The notes: a model not told the origin generated them from the sequence alone. A DNA stretch of 64,000 nt from JACVRW01 sp963827065 (GCA_963827065.1 CAWGZM010000008.1:1-64000); one strand, 5' to 3'; counted from the stretch's first letter, positions 26,144 to 34,538 are shown. A program made the numbers and translations.

Positions 26144-27522
26144 CCCGCGCGCAGGCGCTCGGCCTCGAGGCCGTCCTCCGGCGGCCCGGCGACCAGCCGG
26201 TTGACGAGCCAGAGCACCGCTCCCACCGCCAGCAGGATCAGCGCCCGCAGCAGGACCGCCGCGTCGTCGAGCGCCGTGTCGACGAGCAGCGCGACTGAGA
26301 TCAGCGCGCCGAGCACCGGGAACACCGAGGGCGCGTGGAAGTGCTCATGGTCGACCGACTCGCGCCGCAGCACGAGCACCGCGATGTTCACGATCGTGAA
26401 GACGCTGAGCAGCAGCACGACGGTGGTGTCGGCAAGCGTCGACAGGTCGCCGGTCGAGATCAGGACCACCGCGATCGCGGTCGTGAAGATGATCGCGGCC
26501 ACCGGCGTGCGCCGACCCGGAAGCGTGCGCGAGAAGAGGCGCGCCACGATGCCCTGGTCGGCCATTCCGTAGACGATCCGTGAGGCCATGATCATGTTGA
26601 TCAGCGCGCTGTTCGCCACCGCCATCAGCGCGATGAAGGCGAACAGCCGCGTCGAGATTCCCAGCGGCCCCTCCTCTACGACCTCGAGCAACGGCGCGTC
26701 CGACCCCGACAGCTGGTTGGTCGGCACGATGTACGAGGCGGTGAGCGTGACGAGCAGGTAGAGCGTCCCGGCGATCGCGAGCCCCGTGAAGAGCGCGCGC
26801 GGAAAGGTGCGCGATGGCCGCTTCGTCTCCTCGGCCACGTTGACCGAGTCCTCGAAGCCGATCATCGCGTAGAACGCGAGCGCCGTGCCGCCGACGATCA
26901 CCGCGAAGACGCTGTCGCCCTCCTTGAACTCGAAGTTGCGCGAGAAGTCACCCGACCCCTCGCCGAGGGCTGCGATGCCGATTACGACGATCAGGATGAG
27001 GCCCAGCACCTCGATCGCGGTGAGGACGAGGTTCACCTGCACCGACTCCGCGATTCCGCGCATGTTGATCGCCGCGACGATCAGGATCATCGCGATCGCG
27101 GCAAGCACGAGCGGGAGGTCGACGAACTCCGAGAGGTAGTCGCCGGCGAACGCGCGCGCGAGCGTGCTCGCCGACGCGATCCCGGAGGACATGACCGCGA
27201 ACGCGACCATGAAGGTGAAGAAGGGCGTCCGGAAGGCGCGTTGCGTGTAGAGCGCGGCGCCCGCGGCGCGTGGGTACTTCGAGACGAGCTCGGCGTACGC
27301 GAAGGCGGTGAACAGCGCCAGCACGAAGGCCGCCATGAAGGCGGTCCAGATGGCCCCGCCGACCTCGGCGCCGACTTCGCCGACGAGCGCATAGATCCCC
27401 GCGCCGAGGATGTCGCCGATGATGAAGACGGTCAGCAGCCGCGGCCCGATCGCCCTCCGCAGGTCGCTGTCCTGCTCCCCGCCCTCGCGGTCGAGCGCCG
27501 TCCCTGCCGTGGTGGCTTCCAT
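26140..27522 (-). CDS. APC superfamily amino acid permease
   Basis: 460 aa from the ATG at 27522. Twelve transmembrane segments are recognisable; TM1 has the unwound GDILGAGIYALVG motif and TM6 the AFYAMIGFEDSVNVAEETKRPSRTFPRAL motif region diagnostic for the APC family. It probably imports amino acids or polyamines using the proton gradient. The C-terminal 20 residues are hydrophilic. The leader contains a 9-bp hairpin whose loop carries the likely Shine-Dalgarno (27525-27548), hinting at translational control. Converges by 4 bp with the PI-PLC-like gene. Confidence 0.88.
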   Translation of the reverse strand: MEATTAGTALDREGGEQDSDLRRAIGPRLLTVFIIGDILGAGIYALVGEVGAEVGGAIWTAFMAAFVLALFTAFAYAELVSKYPRAAGAALYTQRAFRTPFFTFMVAFAVMSSGIASASTLARAFAGDYLSEFVDLPLVLAAIAMILIVAAINMRGIAESVQVNLVLTAIEVLGLILIVVIGIAALGEGSGDFSRNFEFKEGDSVFAVIVGGTALAFYAMIGFEDSVNVAEETKRPSRTFPRALFTGLAIAGTLYLLVTLTASYIVPTNQLSGSDAPLLEVVEEGPLGISTRLFAFIALMAVANSALINMIMASRIVYGMADQGIVARLFSRTLPGRRTPVAAIIFTTAIAVVLISTGDLSTLADTTVVLLLSVFTIVNIAVLVLRRESVDHEHFHAPSVFPVLGALISVALLVDTALDDAAVLLRALILLAVGAVLWLVNRLVAGPPEDGLEAERLRAG

Positions 27523-27524
27523 TG

Positions 27525-27548
27525 GAGCCGCTTTTCCTGAAGCGGCTC
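27525..27548 (-). promoter_or_regulatory. Hairpin over the ribosome binding site of the APC permease
   Basis: In the transcript the stem GAGCCGCTT / AAGCGGCTC (9 bp, perfect) ends two nucleotides before the ATG at 27522. Its 6-nt loop contains CAGGAA, the only Shine-Dalgarno-like sequence. A second GC-rich stem (GCCGGCC / GGCCGGC, 27564-27583) lies just upstream. Such an arrangement could restrict initiation. I could not fit it to a named riboswitch class. Confidence 0.5.
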
Positions 27549-27647
27549 GCGCGAAACTGAGCCGCCGGCCTTGAGCGGCCGGCCGGCAGCTGCTCGCCAA
27601 TGCAGTTGCGCCCGGGTGCGAGTATCCCCGCCTCCCTGTGAGCTCGA

Positions 27648-28311
27648 ATGAACCTTGACGTCTTGGTGCTGGCCCTGGCAAGCGCGCCTCGCCCGGCCGG
27701 CATCGCCGCTCTGTACGCGCTGCTCAGCGCGTCGTCCCCCGCGGCGTGTGCTCCTCGCGTACATCGCTGCCGGTTTCACGTTCAGCGCAGCCGTCGGGGT
27801 GCTCGTCGTGGCGATCTTCCACGGGGCGGGAATCGACTACCGAGGGACAGACGTCTACGCGGCGATCGAGCTGATCGGGGGATTGGCGGCGCTCGGGTTT
27901 GCGATCGCCATGGGGACCGGGCGACGCGAGCTGCCCTCACGCGACAGCGCCTCCCGCGAGGAGTCGAAGATCATCCGAGGGCTCCGCAACCCGACGGTGA
28001 CCACGGCCGCGGTCGCGGGTGTGGCCACCCACGTCCCCGGCCTCTTCTACATCGTTGCTCTGAACGCCATCATCGCCGAGGGGCCCAGCTTCGCCTCGGG
28101 GGTGCTGCAGGTCCTGCTGTTCAACGCCATCTGGTTCGCTGCGGCCATCGCCGCTGTCGTGATCTTCCTGCTCCGTCCGGGCGTTGCGCCGAGGGCTCTG
28201 AGCCGCGTCATCAGCTGGGCACGACGACACGCCCGCGTCACCACCGTGCTCGTGTTCGGCCTGGCCGGCTCTTACCTGGCGATCAGGGGCATGACGGCTC
28301 TGATCCAGTAG
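27648..28311 (+). pseudogene. GAP/Sap-like membrane protein gene with a one-base frameshift
   Basis: The ATG at 27648 opens MNLDVLVLALASAPRPAGIAALYALLSASSP, a typical GAP-family (Sap, sulfolipid-addressing protein-like) start. The frame then breaks at a run of five C (27736-27740), and the continuing protein (RRVLLAYIAAGFTFSAAVGVLVV... to IRGMTALIQ, stop 28311) is in the next frame. Removing one C restores SSPRRVLLAYIAAGF and a ~220-aa protein with about six hydrophobic segments. GAP-family proteins are lipid-transport-associated membrane proteins of actinobacteria. It is either a true recent knock-out or an error in a homopolymer. Confidence 0.75.
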
Positions 28312-28342
28312 CCGCGAGCTGGCCGCGCGACCGTTCCTGGTC

Positions 28343-28744
28343 TCAGCGCGGTGACAGGCCGGCTGCCTGCTCAGCCTGTTCGCGCTCGCGGAAGGGCTGA
28401 TTGCGCAGCAGCTTCTCCTCCCTGAGCGTCCAGACGTGAGCCGCGAACTCGGCAAGCGCCGCCCCGCTTCCCTTCCCCCGTGCGCGCATCGTCATCTCGA
28501 TGATGACGCGCCCGTCCGGCGATACGGCGGTCCGGTGGACGTCAACCCGCCACTCCTCCCAAGCGGACGCGATGTCGTCGAAGTACCGCCGTATCCCCGC
28601 GTGGCCGACATAGGGCCGCCCATCGACCGCCAGCACAGAGAGAAACTCCACCTCCGGATCGCATACCGCAAGCGCGGCGTCGACGTCACAACGTGTGATG
28701 GCCGCCGCGAAGCGCCGAACCGGCTCGTCGCTGGGTGGTTCCAT
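28343..28744 (-). CDS. SnoaL/NTF2-like protein
   Basis: 133 aa from the ATG at 28744. The cone-shaped NTF2-like fold is suggested by VRRFAAAITRCDVDAALAVCDPEVEFLSVLAVDGRPYVGHAGIRRYFDDIASAWEEWRV, with a later EMTMRARGKGSGAALAEFAAHVWTLREEKLLRNQPFRERE. The group contains isomerases, cyclases and proteins of unknown function; no catalytic pair can be assigned. The gene faces away from the GAP-like gene (convergent, 31-bp gap). Confidence 0.75.
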   Translation of the reverse strand: MEPPSDEPVRRFAAAITRCDVDAALAVCDPEVEFLSVLAVDGRPYVGHAGIRRYFDDIASAWEEWRVDVHRTAVSPDGRVIIEMTMRARGKGSGAALAEFAAHVWTLREEKLLRNQPFREREQAEQAAGLSPR

Positions 28745-29268
28745 ACGCACCCCAGTATCCCGCCGCCGACACGACGGGTCGCTATGGTCGGACCTGCACT
28801 TCGCTCGCTGGGTCCCCTGTCCTTTCGCGCGATCCACGACTGGGGTCAGGAGGCAGGCACCAAGCTCGAATGAGGCGCAAGGACCAACTCCGCGCCACGA
28901 AGCTGAAGCAGGTCGCTCGGCGAATCAAGAACGGGTCCTCCAAGGCACGGCACTTGCCGCCGGTGAAGCGCGCCGCCGAGGCCGAGCGCGACTACCGCCG
29001 CAAGCGGCCATGACCGCGCCCCAGAACGCGCTGGACCAACATCGCGCGGAGGCGAACGAACGGCTCCGTGGTTGCAAGCGACGACGCCTCGCCGGCTCGC
29101 CCTGCAGACGAGTCCTGAGCACGGGACAGCGGCGGTGAGTCAAGGCGCGCTACCCTCGTCCTACGAGTCGGGCATCCGCTCGACAAAAGTGTGTTCCGCG
29201 TTTCCGCAGTCGTTGCCTTCGAGCACCCTCCGCGTTTCGCAGTGCACTTACCCCGGAGGGGGACAACG
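28745..29268. other. Poorly coding interval upstream of the cold-shock gene
   Basis: About 520 bp between the SnoaL-like gene and the cold-shock gene. It contains only one weak small reading frame (28870-29013), and a second 42-residue frame (29010-29138) that overlaps it by ATGA. A GGGGTCAGG segment near 28844-28852 resembles one end of the hairpin at 18457-18508 but has no complementary arm. The last ~130 bp (29139-29268) is likely the long untranslated leader of the cold-shock gene. Confidence 0.4.
28870..29013 (+). CDS. Possible small basic protein
   Basis: 47 aa from the ATG at 28870 (MRRKDQLRATKLKQVARRIK...), about one third Lys/Arg. There is no clear Shine-Dalgarno and no family I recognise. 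It resembles in style the small basic protein at 29578-29736, which is better supported, and it is on the same strand ahead of the cold-shock gene. It could be a nucleic-acid-binding small protein or a chance frame. Confidence 0.3.
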   Translation: MRRKDQLRATKLKQVARRIKNGSSKARHLPPVKRAAEAERDYRRKRP

Positions 29269-29472
29269 ATGGCTACAGGAACCGTGAAATGGTTCAGCGA
29301 CGACAAGGGCTACGGCTTCATCACACCGGATGAGCCCGGCAGCGATCTGTTCGTGCACCACAACGCGATTCAGGGCAGCGGCTTCAAGTCGCTGGCCGAG
29401 GGCGCGAAGGTGAGCTACGACGCCGAGCAGGGCACCAAGGGCCCGGCGGCGGCGAACGTCCAGGTGCTCTAA
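29269..29472 (+). CDS. cspA: Cold-shock protein, CspA family
   Basis: 67 aa, ATG start with a strong GGAGGGGG Shine-Dalgarno at 29255-29262. A single cold-shock domain: TGTVKWFSDDKGYGFITPDE includes RNP1 (KGYGFI) and DLFVHHNAI is RNP2. Binds single-stranded RNA/DNA and acts as an RNA chaperone. The upstream ~130 bp lacks a gene and probably forms the long leader usual for cold-shock mRNAs. A hairpin (29491-29520) 18 bp beyond the stop is a likely terminator, followed by a conserved small basic protein. Confidence 0.95.
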   Translation: MATGTVKWFSDDKGYGFITPDEPGSDLFVHHNAIQGSGFKSLAEGAKVSYDAEQGTKGPAAANVQVL

Positions 29473-29490
29473 GCCCACTGTTCGATGACC

Positions 29491-29520
29491 GACGGAGGGC
29501 TCATGTACGGGCCCTCCGTC
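29491..29520 (+). terminator. Stem-loop terminator after the cold-shock gene
   Basis: GACGGAGGGC and GCCCTCCGTC form a perfect 10-bp stem with a 10-nt loop, followed by TTGTCTG. It starts 18 bp after the cold-shock stop. The weak T-tract makes it a partial terminator or an mRNA-end stabiliser. Confidence 0.6.
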
Positions 29521-29577
29521 TTGTCTGCCGTGCGTGACGCCGGCGCGTGCGGAATTCCACAGCTCGGGGGGACAAGC

Positions 29578-29736
29578 ATGGCCTCAAGCGGCAAGCGAAA
29601 GACGACGATGGCAAAGCTCAACCGTGAACGCAGGCTCCTCGAGCGTCGGCTCGAAAAGAAGGCCAAGAAGGACGCCCGGAAGCGCGCGGCGGCGGAGAGC
29701 CGGCAAGCCGACCCGCTGACCGGAGGCGATCTCTGA
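29578..29736 (+). CDS. Conserved small basic protein next to the cold-shock gene
   Basis: 52 aa from the ATG at 29578, after a purine-rich GGGGGG region. The sequence SGKRKTTMAKLNRERRLLERR followed by EKKAKKDARKRAAAE is highly basic and predicted helical, ending in an acidic PLTGGDL. I recall similar uncharacterised proteins in actinobacterial genomes. Composition suggests binding to RNA or ribosomes. It lies 57 bp past the cold-shock terminator on the same strand, consistent with read-through co-expression. No function can be assigned. Confidence 0.6.
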   Translation: MASSGKRKTTMAKLNRERRLLERRLEKKAKKDARKRAAAESRQADPLTGGDL

Positions 29737-29803
29737 ATATCGCCTGAGGCGGTCTGGATCTCGGCCGGCCTGGTCGGGGGCCGAGTGCCGCCGAGGGGGT
29801 AGC

Positions 29804-30622
29804 GTGGACCGCGTCACCGTCCAGGACAACAGGCCGCTGGCGCTCACCGTGGGATGCACCTTCGGTTTCGAGACGCCGCAGCCGGTCTCGGCGGTCCTCC
29901 AGGTCGCTCCGTCGGGGCGCGATCTCCAGGTTCGTGCGGAACACTGGCAGACCGGCGCCGACCATCACGGCTACATCGACCTGTTCGGCAACCGCTGCGA
30001 ACGGGTCACCATCCCGGCGGGCGCGTCACAGACCGTCTACGAGGCCGAGGTCGTGCTGTCTTCGCCACGCGACCGGCTCTCTCCCGGGACGCCGGAGACC
30101 CCGATCATGGCCCTGCCCGACGAACACATCGCGTTCGTCATGCCGAGCCGTTTCTGCCTACCTGACGAGCTTGGCCACGAGGCGTGGGAGCGCTTCGGAG
30201 ACCTCGCGCCCGGCTGGGAGCGTGTCCAGGCGATCGTCGACTTCGTGCACGGTCACCTCGACTGGGTGGCCGGCGCGTCGAACCCATGGACCACGGCGGT
30301 CGACGCCTTCCGCGCCGGTCAGGGCGTCTGCCGCGACTTCGCCCACCTGGCGATTACGTTCTGCCGCGCGTTGAACATCCCCGCGCGCTACGTGTGCGGC
30401 TACATCCCGGACATTGACGCCCCGCTGCCCGCCGAGCCGATGGACTTCGCCGCCTGGTTCGAGGTCTACCTCGACGGCGCATGGCACACCTTCGACGCCC
30501 GCAACAACCGCCGCCGCGTCGGCCGCGTGGTCGTCGGGCGTGGTCGCGACGCCGTCGACGTCGCGTTGATCACGTCGTTCGGCCCGGTGACACTGACGCA
30601 GTTCGACGTGCGCGCGGCATAG
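29804..30622 (+). CDS. Transglutaminase-like cysteine protease-fold protein
   Basis: 272 aa, GTG start with GAGGGGG just upstream. An N-terminal beta-sandwich region (1-100) precedes the transglutaminase core with C176 in GQGVCRDFAHLA, H228 in AWHTFDARNN and D231, the expected Cys-His-Asp triad. Members of this bacterial family are usually cytoplasmic proteins of unknown substrate, often near circularly permuted ATP-grasp genes, which are absent here. The following MFS gene begins 41 bp later on the same strand. Confidence 0.85.
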   Translation: MDRVTVQDNRPLALTVGCTFGFETPQPVSAVLQVAPSGRDLQVRAEHWQTGADHHGYIDLFGNRCERVTIPAGASQTVYEAEVVLSSPRDRLSPGTPETPIMALPDEHIAFVMPSRFCLPDELGHEAWERFGDLAPGWERVQAIVDFVHGHLDWVAGASNPWTTAVDAFRAGQGVCRDFAHLAITFCRALNIPARYVCGYIPDIDAPLPAEPMDFAAWFEVYLDGAWHTFDARNNRRRVGRVVVGRGRDAVDVALITSFGPVTLTQFDVRAA

Positions 30623-30663
30623 GCGACGCCCGCGGGAACAGCGGCAGCGGCGATGATTGCGAA

Positions 30664-32187
30664 GTGGCCGTTCCCGCTGCACGCATCGGCGCGCTTCCTG
30701 GCCTGACCGAGGCGAACCGCCGCTGGTGGACCCTGGCCGGCACCTGCATGGGGCTGTTCGTGCTCATGCTCGACTCGACGGTGATCAACGTCGCGCTTCC
30801 GGACATCGCGCGCGACTTGGACGCCACGACCACCGGCCTGCAGTGGGTGATGAACGCTTATCTGCTGGTGCTTGCGGCGTTCGTGGTCAGCGCGGGGCGC
30901 GTCGGCGACATCCTCGGCCGGCGGAGGGTGTTCGTGATCGGCATGGCGACGTTCGCGGGCGGCTCCGTGCTGGCGGCGATGTCGGACGCCGAGGAGGCGC
31001 TGGTCGCCGCGCGCGTCCTGCAGGGCCTGGGCGGCGCGGCACTGCTGGGGCTGTCGCTGGCGATCGTCTCAACCGTCTTTCCGCCCGGCGAGCGCGCCCG
31101 CGCGCTCGGCATCTGGGCCGGTGTATCGGCGCTCGCTCTTGGTCTCGGACCCCTGGTTGGCGGTGCCCTGGTCGAGGCGGTCAGCTGGCGTTGGCTGTTT
31201 TGGCTGAACCTGCCCTTTTGCCTGCTCGGCGTGGTGCTCGTGCTCGCCTCGACCGCGGAGCAGCGCGACGAGACGGCGGAGCGCCGGATCGACGTAGCGG
31301 GCGTGATCACGGTGGGTCTTGGGCTGGCCGCGATCGTGATCGCTCTGGTGCAGGGCAAGGTGTGGGGTTGGACCTCGATTGCCACCCTCGGCGTCTTCGC
31401 GGCTGGCGTCGCCCTACTGGTCGCGTTCTGGTTCATCGAGCACCGCGTCCGGTGGCCGATCGTGGAGTTCGACCTGTTCCGCAACGGGCCGTACTTCGGA
31501 GCCAGCGCGGCCGGGTTCTGCCTGGTCGGCTGCTACTGGGCGCTTATGTTCTTGCAGCCGCAGTACCTCCAGACCGATCTCGGCCACGGCGCGCTGGAGG
31601 CGGGCGTGCTGATCCTCCCGGTGACGGCGCCGATGATTGCGATCTCCCCGCTGGGCGGACGGCTCATGGCGCTGTTCGGCGTCCGCCCGCTCATGACCGT
31701 CGGCATGGCGCTCGGCACCGCCGGCCTGGTCGTGCTCGCGCAGGTCGACTCGTCGAGCGGCTACGGGCTGGTGTTCGCCGGCTACCTGCTGTTCGGGATC
31801 GCGCTCGGCTGCGTCTATGCCCCGATGTCGACGGCGGCGATGACGGCCATGCCGCAGGAGAAGGCGGGCATCGCGGCCGGCGTGCTGGCGATGAACCGGG
31901 TGCTGGCGGGCGCGATTGCGCTCGCGGCGGCCGGCGCCGTCTTTCAGGCCGAGCTCGACGACGACCTCCACGCGGGCCGGGTCGAGCCGGCGGCGTTCGC
32001 CTCCGCCCTGTCGGCTTCGATGTGGCTGCTCGCGGGCCTGTGCGCGGTCGGGACGGTCCTCACGTGGGCGTTCGTGCGCGCGAGCGACGACACCGCGGTC
32101 GCCCCCGAGCACGAGGCGCATCGCCACTTCCACCTGCCGTGGATCGGCGGCCTCGGCGCGCGGTCACGAACGCCAGGTACCGACTGA
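30664..32187 (+). CDS. MFS drug-efflux-type transporter (DHA2, 14 TMS)
   Basis: 507 aa from a GTG at 30664 (VAVPAARIG). TM1 contains MGLFVLMLDSTVINVALPDI, characteristic of the EmrB/QacA DHA2 family; motif A is GRVGDILGRRRVFVIG and motif C lies in GIWAGVSALALGLGPLVGG. About 14 hydrophobic segments fit DHA2. It probably exports hydrophobic compounds by proton antiport. The C-terminus is His-rich (EHEAHRHFHLP). Its only close neighbour downstream is the convergent GYD gene; no regulator is directly adjacent. Confidence 0.88.
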   Translation: MAVPAARIGALPGLTEANRRWWTLAGTCMGLFVLMLDSTVINVALPDIARDLDATTTGLQWVMNAYLLVLAAFVVSAGRVGDILGRRRVFVIGMATFAGGSVLAAMSDAEEALVAARVLQGLGGAALLGLSLAIVSTVFPPGERARALGIWAGVSALALGLGPLVGGALVEAVSWRWLFWLNLPFCLLGVVLVLASTAEQRDETAERRIDVAGVITVGLGLAAIVIALVQGKVWGWTSIATLGVFAAGVALLVAFWFIEHRVRWPIVEFDLFRNGPYFGASAAGFCLVGCYWALMFLQPQYLQTDLGHGALEAGVLILPVTAPMIAISPLGGRLMALFGVRPLMTVGMALGTAGLVVLAQVDSSSGYGLVFAGYLLFGIALGCVYAPMSTAAMTAMPQEKAGIAAGVLAMNRVLAGAIALAAAGAVFQAELDDDLHAGRVEPAAFASALSASMWLLAGLCAVGTVLTWAFVRASDDTAVAPEHEAHRHFHLPWIGGLGARSRTPGTD

Positions 32188-32200
32188 AGCCATCGCGCCG

Positions 32201-32527
32201 CTACGTTGCGGGCGCTCGGTACTGGACTTGCTCGGCCTTCCTCAGGGCATCCATCGTTTCGTCGACGCTCAGCAGGACTGTCGTCTCGAGCGAGCTGAGG
32301 GCACCGCCGCCACTGATCGCCAGCGCAACCGCGGCCATGGACACGTTGTCGGGGGCCTCAAAGAGGTTGTAGCCGTCGTGTGTGCCGAACGCGTACCAGA
32401 ACCCGTGGAGCTTCCCACCGACCGACTCGATGTAGGTCTGAGCGGCCGTTCGGCGGTCTTCTGGGTTGCCGATCAGCCTCGCCCAGGTCTCGGGCGTGTA
32501 GCTGAACCTCGATAGATAGAGCGGCAT
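32201..32527 (-). CDS. GYD-domain protein
   Basis: 108 aa from the ATG at 32527. LYLSRFSYTPETWARLI at the start and GFWYAFGTHDGYNLFEAPDNVSMAAVALAISGGGAL in the middle match the GYD family (here GYN), small ferredoxin-like-fold proteins with no established function. It follows the epoxide hydrolase gene on the same strand with an 83-bp gap and may be co-transcribed. Confidence 0.8.
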   Translation of the reverse strand: MPLYLSRFSYTPETWARLIGNPEDRRTAAQTYIESVGGKLHGFWYAFGTHDGYNLFEAPDNVSMAAVALAISGGGALSSLETTVLLSVDETMDALRKAEQVQYRAPAT

Positions 32528-32610
32528 CGGTCCTCCCTCTCGGTCGCCTGTCCGCGCGTGTCGCGTTGGGCGTCGAGTATGACCGGCAGCGAGCACGCCG
32601 CGACGATCGG

Positions 32611-33795
32611 TCAGCGGAGCGGCCGGAAGAACTGCCGGATGTCGCCTACCAGCAGATCGGGCGCGTCGTGCGCGGCCCAGTGGCTGCCGCGGTCATAGTC
32701 GTTCCAGGAGACGATGTTCTTGTGGTCGCGGTCGGCGAACCGGCGCAGCGGCTTGAAGTCGAAGGCGAAGCTGGCCAGGCCGGTGGGGGCCGTCGTCGGC
32801 TCGGTTGGGTGCTCGGCGTGGGCGTCTTCGTAGTAGAAGCGGGCGGACGACCCACCGGTGTTGGTGAACCAGTAGATGGCGGCGTTCGTGACGACGACGT
32901 CCGGGCTGACCGCCTCGCCGAGGAGCTGGCCGATCCAGGCGAGTTGGCCTGCGGGGGAATCGGCGAGCGCATGCGCCAGGTTCTGCGGCTTGGTGGCCTG
33001 CAGCTTCGCGTATGCCGACATCTCGTCGTCGAACTTCTGTAGGAACTGCAGCTGCCCGAGCTCCTCGTCGGTCAATCCTTCGAACTCGGACGGGTCCCCG
33101 GACGGGAACGAGAAGATCTGGTTGACATGCACCCCGGCGACCTCGTCGGGCGCGAAGCGGGCCACCTCTGGCGCCACGTAGGCGCCGGCGTCGTTGCCGT
33201 GGGTCCCGTAGCGGTCGTAACCGAGCCGTCTCATCATCTCGACGAACGCACGGGCGCTGCGGTAGCGGTCCCAGCCGGGCTCGAGGGTGGGGCCGGAGAA
33301 GGCGAAACCGGGTATCGAAGGGATCACCAGGTGAAAGGCGTCAGCCGGATCTCCCCCGTGCGCGCTCGGGTCCGAGAGCGGGCCGATGAGTTCCAGGTAT
33401 TCGACGAACGAGTTCGGCCAGCCGTGAGCGAGGATCAATGGCAGCGCGTCCGACTCCGGCGAGCGCACGTGCACGAAGTGGATGTTCTGCCCGTCGACCT
33501 CCGTCGTGAAGTGCGGATACGCGTTGAGCTTCGCCTCCCACTCGCGCCAGTGGTAATCGTCGCGCCAGTACTCGACCAGCCTGCTGACATAGTCGACCGG
33601 AACGCCGTACTCCCAGCCCGGCGGCACGGGACCTGTCTGAGTTTCGGCCCTGAACGTCGTGGCTGGAAGCTCGTTCGCCCAGCGGGTGCGCGCCAGTCGA
33701 TCCTGCAGGTCATCTAGATCTGCATCCGGAATCGCGATTCGGAACGGCTGGACGTCTGCTTGGGCGCGGTCGCCGCCCGGGGTTGAATCGGTCAC
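32611..33795 (-). CDS. Epoxide hydrolase with N-terminal EHN domain
   Basis: 394 aa from a GTG at 33795 preceded by GGAG. The N-terminal ~110 residues are the EHN region (FRIAIPDADLDDLQDRLARTRW). Then the alpha/beta hydrolase has the oxyanion HGWP (124-127), nucleophile D202 in THGNDAGAYVA (GND replaces the more usual GGD), and a distal His in RGSHWAAHD. It converts epoxides to diols. The gene is divergent from a TetR regulator with two palindromes between, so induction by substrate is likely. Confidence 0.87.
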   Translation of the reverse strand: MTDSTPGGDRAQADVQPFRIAIPDADLDDLQDRLARTRWANELPATTFRAETQTGPVPPGWEYGVPVDYVSRLVEYWRDDYHWREWEAKLNAYPHFTTEVDGQNIHFVHVRSPESDALPLILAHGWPNSFVEYLELIGPLSDPSAHGGDPADAFHLVIPSIPGFAFSGPTLEPGWDRYRSARAFVEMMRRLGYDRYGTHGNDAGAYVAPEVARFAPDEVAGVHVNQIFSFPSGDPSEFEGLTDEELGQLQFLQKFDDEMSAYAKLQATKPQNLAHALADSPAGQLAWIGQLLGEAVSPDVVVTNAAIYWFTNTGGSSARFYYEDAHAEHPTEPTTAPTGLASFAFDFKPLRRFADRDHKNIVSWNDYDRGSHWAAHDAPDLLVGDIRQFFRPLR

Positions 33796-33812
33796 CGGAT
33801 CTCCTCTAGTAG

Positions 33813-33832
33813 GGAACGAATCATTCTGTTCC
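33813..33832. promoter_or_regulatory. Candidate TetR operator 1
   Basis: Inverted arms GGAAC...GTTCC separated by 10 bp, with a further inner GAAT/ATTC symmetry. Lies 18 bp upstream of the epoxide hydrolase start in the divergent intergenic region. Confidence 0.5.
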
Positions 33833-33846
33833 AATCTTACCAGAAC

Positions 33847-33861
33847 GGAACCGTCTGTTCC
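33847..33861. promoter_or_regulatory. Candidate TetR operator 2
   Basis: GGAAC-CGTCT-GTTCC, a 15-bp inverted repeat with the same arms as the upstream palindrome, 20 bp before the TetR start. Two sites with identical arms between divergent genes suggest control of both by the TetR protein. Confidence 0.55.
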
Positions 33862-33880
33862 ACTGGTATGCTCGACCACG

Positions 33881-34519
33881 ATGGACTCCAGGAGTTCAGC
33901 GCCGCTGAGCGGTCGACGGGCCCAGGCGGCCAGAAATGACGAGCGGATCCTCGACGCCGCACGCGCCGTGTTCGTCACGGACCCCGACGCACCGATCTCC
34001 GCAGTCGCCAAGCGCGCCGAGGTGGGCATCAGCGCCCTCTACCGGCGCTACGGGAGCAAAGAGGAGCTGCTGCGCCGGCTGTGCGCCGATGGGCTCAAGC
34101 GCTACATCGACGCTGCCGAGGCCGCCCTGGCCGATACCCGCGACCCCTGGATCGCTTTCAGCGGCTTCATGAGCCGCGTCGTGGACGCCGACACCCACTC
34201 ACTGACTCTGCGCCTGGCCGGGATGTTCACCCCCACCGACGACCTTCGCCGCGCCGCCGCCGAGGCCCAAGAGCTCAACCTGCGGCTGATCGAGCGCACG
34301 AAGGCCGCCGGCGCCATTCGCGCAGACGTCACGGCCGACGACCTTTCATTCGTCTTCGAGCAACTCGCCGCCATCCGCGTCGACGACGAGCAGAGGACGG
34401 CCCAGCTCCGCCACCGCTACCTGGCACTCCAACTCGACGCTCTTCACAACCCATCCACGACTGCCCTGCCCGGTCCCCCGCCCAGCTGGGAAGAAATCAG
34501 CCAGCGCTGGGAGGCGTAG
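33881..34519 (+). CDS. TetR/AcrR family transcriptional regulator
   Basis: 212 aa from the ATG at 33881. The N-terminal helix-turn-helix is ILDAARAVFVTDPDAPISAVAKRAEVGISALYRRYGSKEELLRRL; the rest is an all-helical ligand-binding domain. Divergent from the epoxide hydrolase with two matching palindromes in the 85-bp gap, so probably a local repressor of both genes. Converges with the ATP synthase operon end. Confidence 0.88.
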   Translation: MDSRSSAPLSGRRAQAARNDERILDAARAVFVTDPDAPISAVAKRAEVGISALYRRYGSKEELLRRLCADGLKRYIDAAEAALADTRDPWIAFSGFMSRVVDADTHSLTLRLAGMFTPTDDLRRAAAEAQELNLRLIERTKAAGAIRADVTADDLSFVFEQLAAIRVDDEQRTAQLRHRYLALQLDALHNPSTTALPGPPPSWEEISQRWEA

Positions 34520-34538
34520 GGGCGCCGGACGCGCGCCC
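34520..34538. terminator. Possible bidirectional terminator stem
   Basis: GGGCGC and GCGCCC form a 6-bp stem with a 7-nt loop between the convergent TetR and atpC genes. There is no T-tract on either side; weak support. Confidence 0.3.

Noticed and set aside
27523..27647. ydaO-type (cyclic di-AMP) or other riboswitch ahead of the APC permease
   Set aside because: The leader has strong hairpins, but I could not match conserved riboswitch core sequences; kept only as an unclassified RBS hairpin.
27648..28311. Programmed ribosomal frameshift in the GAP-family gene
   Set aside because: There is only a C-run without stimulatory signals I can see, and GAP-family genes are normally a single frame; mutation or sequencing error is simpler.
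28842..28861. Second copy of the GGGGTCAGG palindrome element
   Set aside because: Only nine bases match one end of the hairpin at 18457-18508 and no complementary arm follows.
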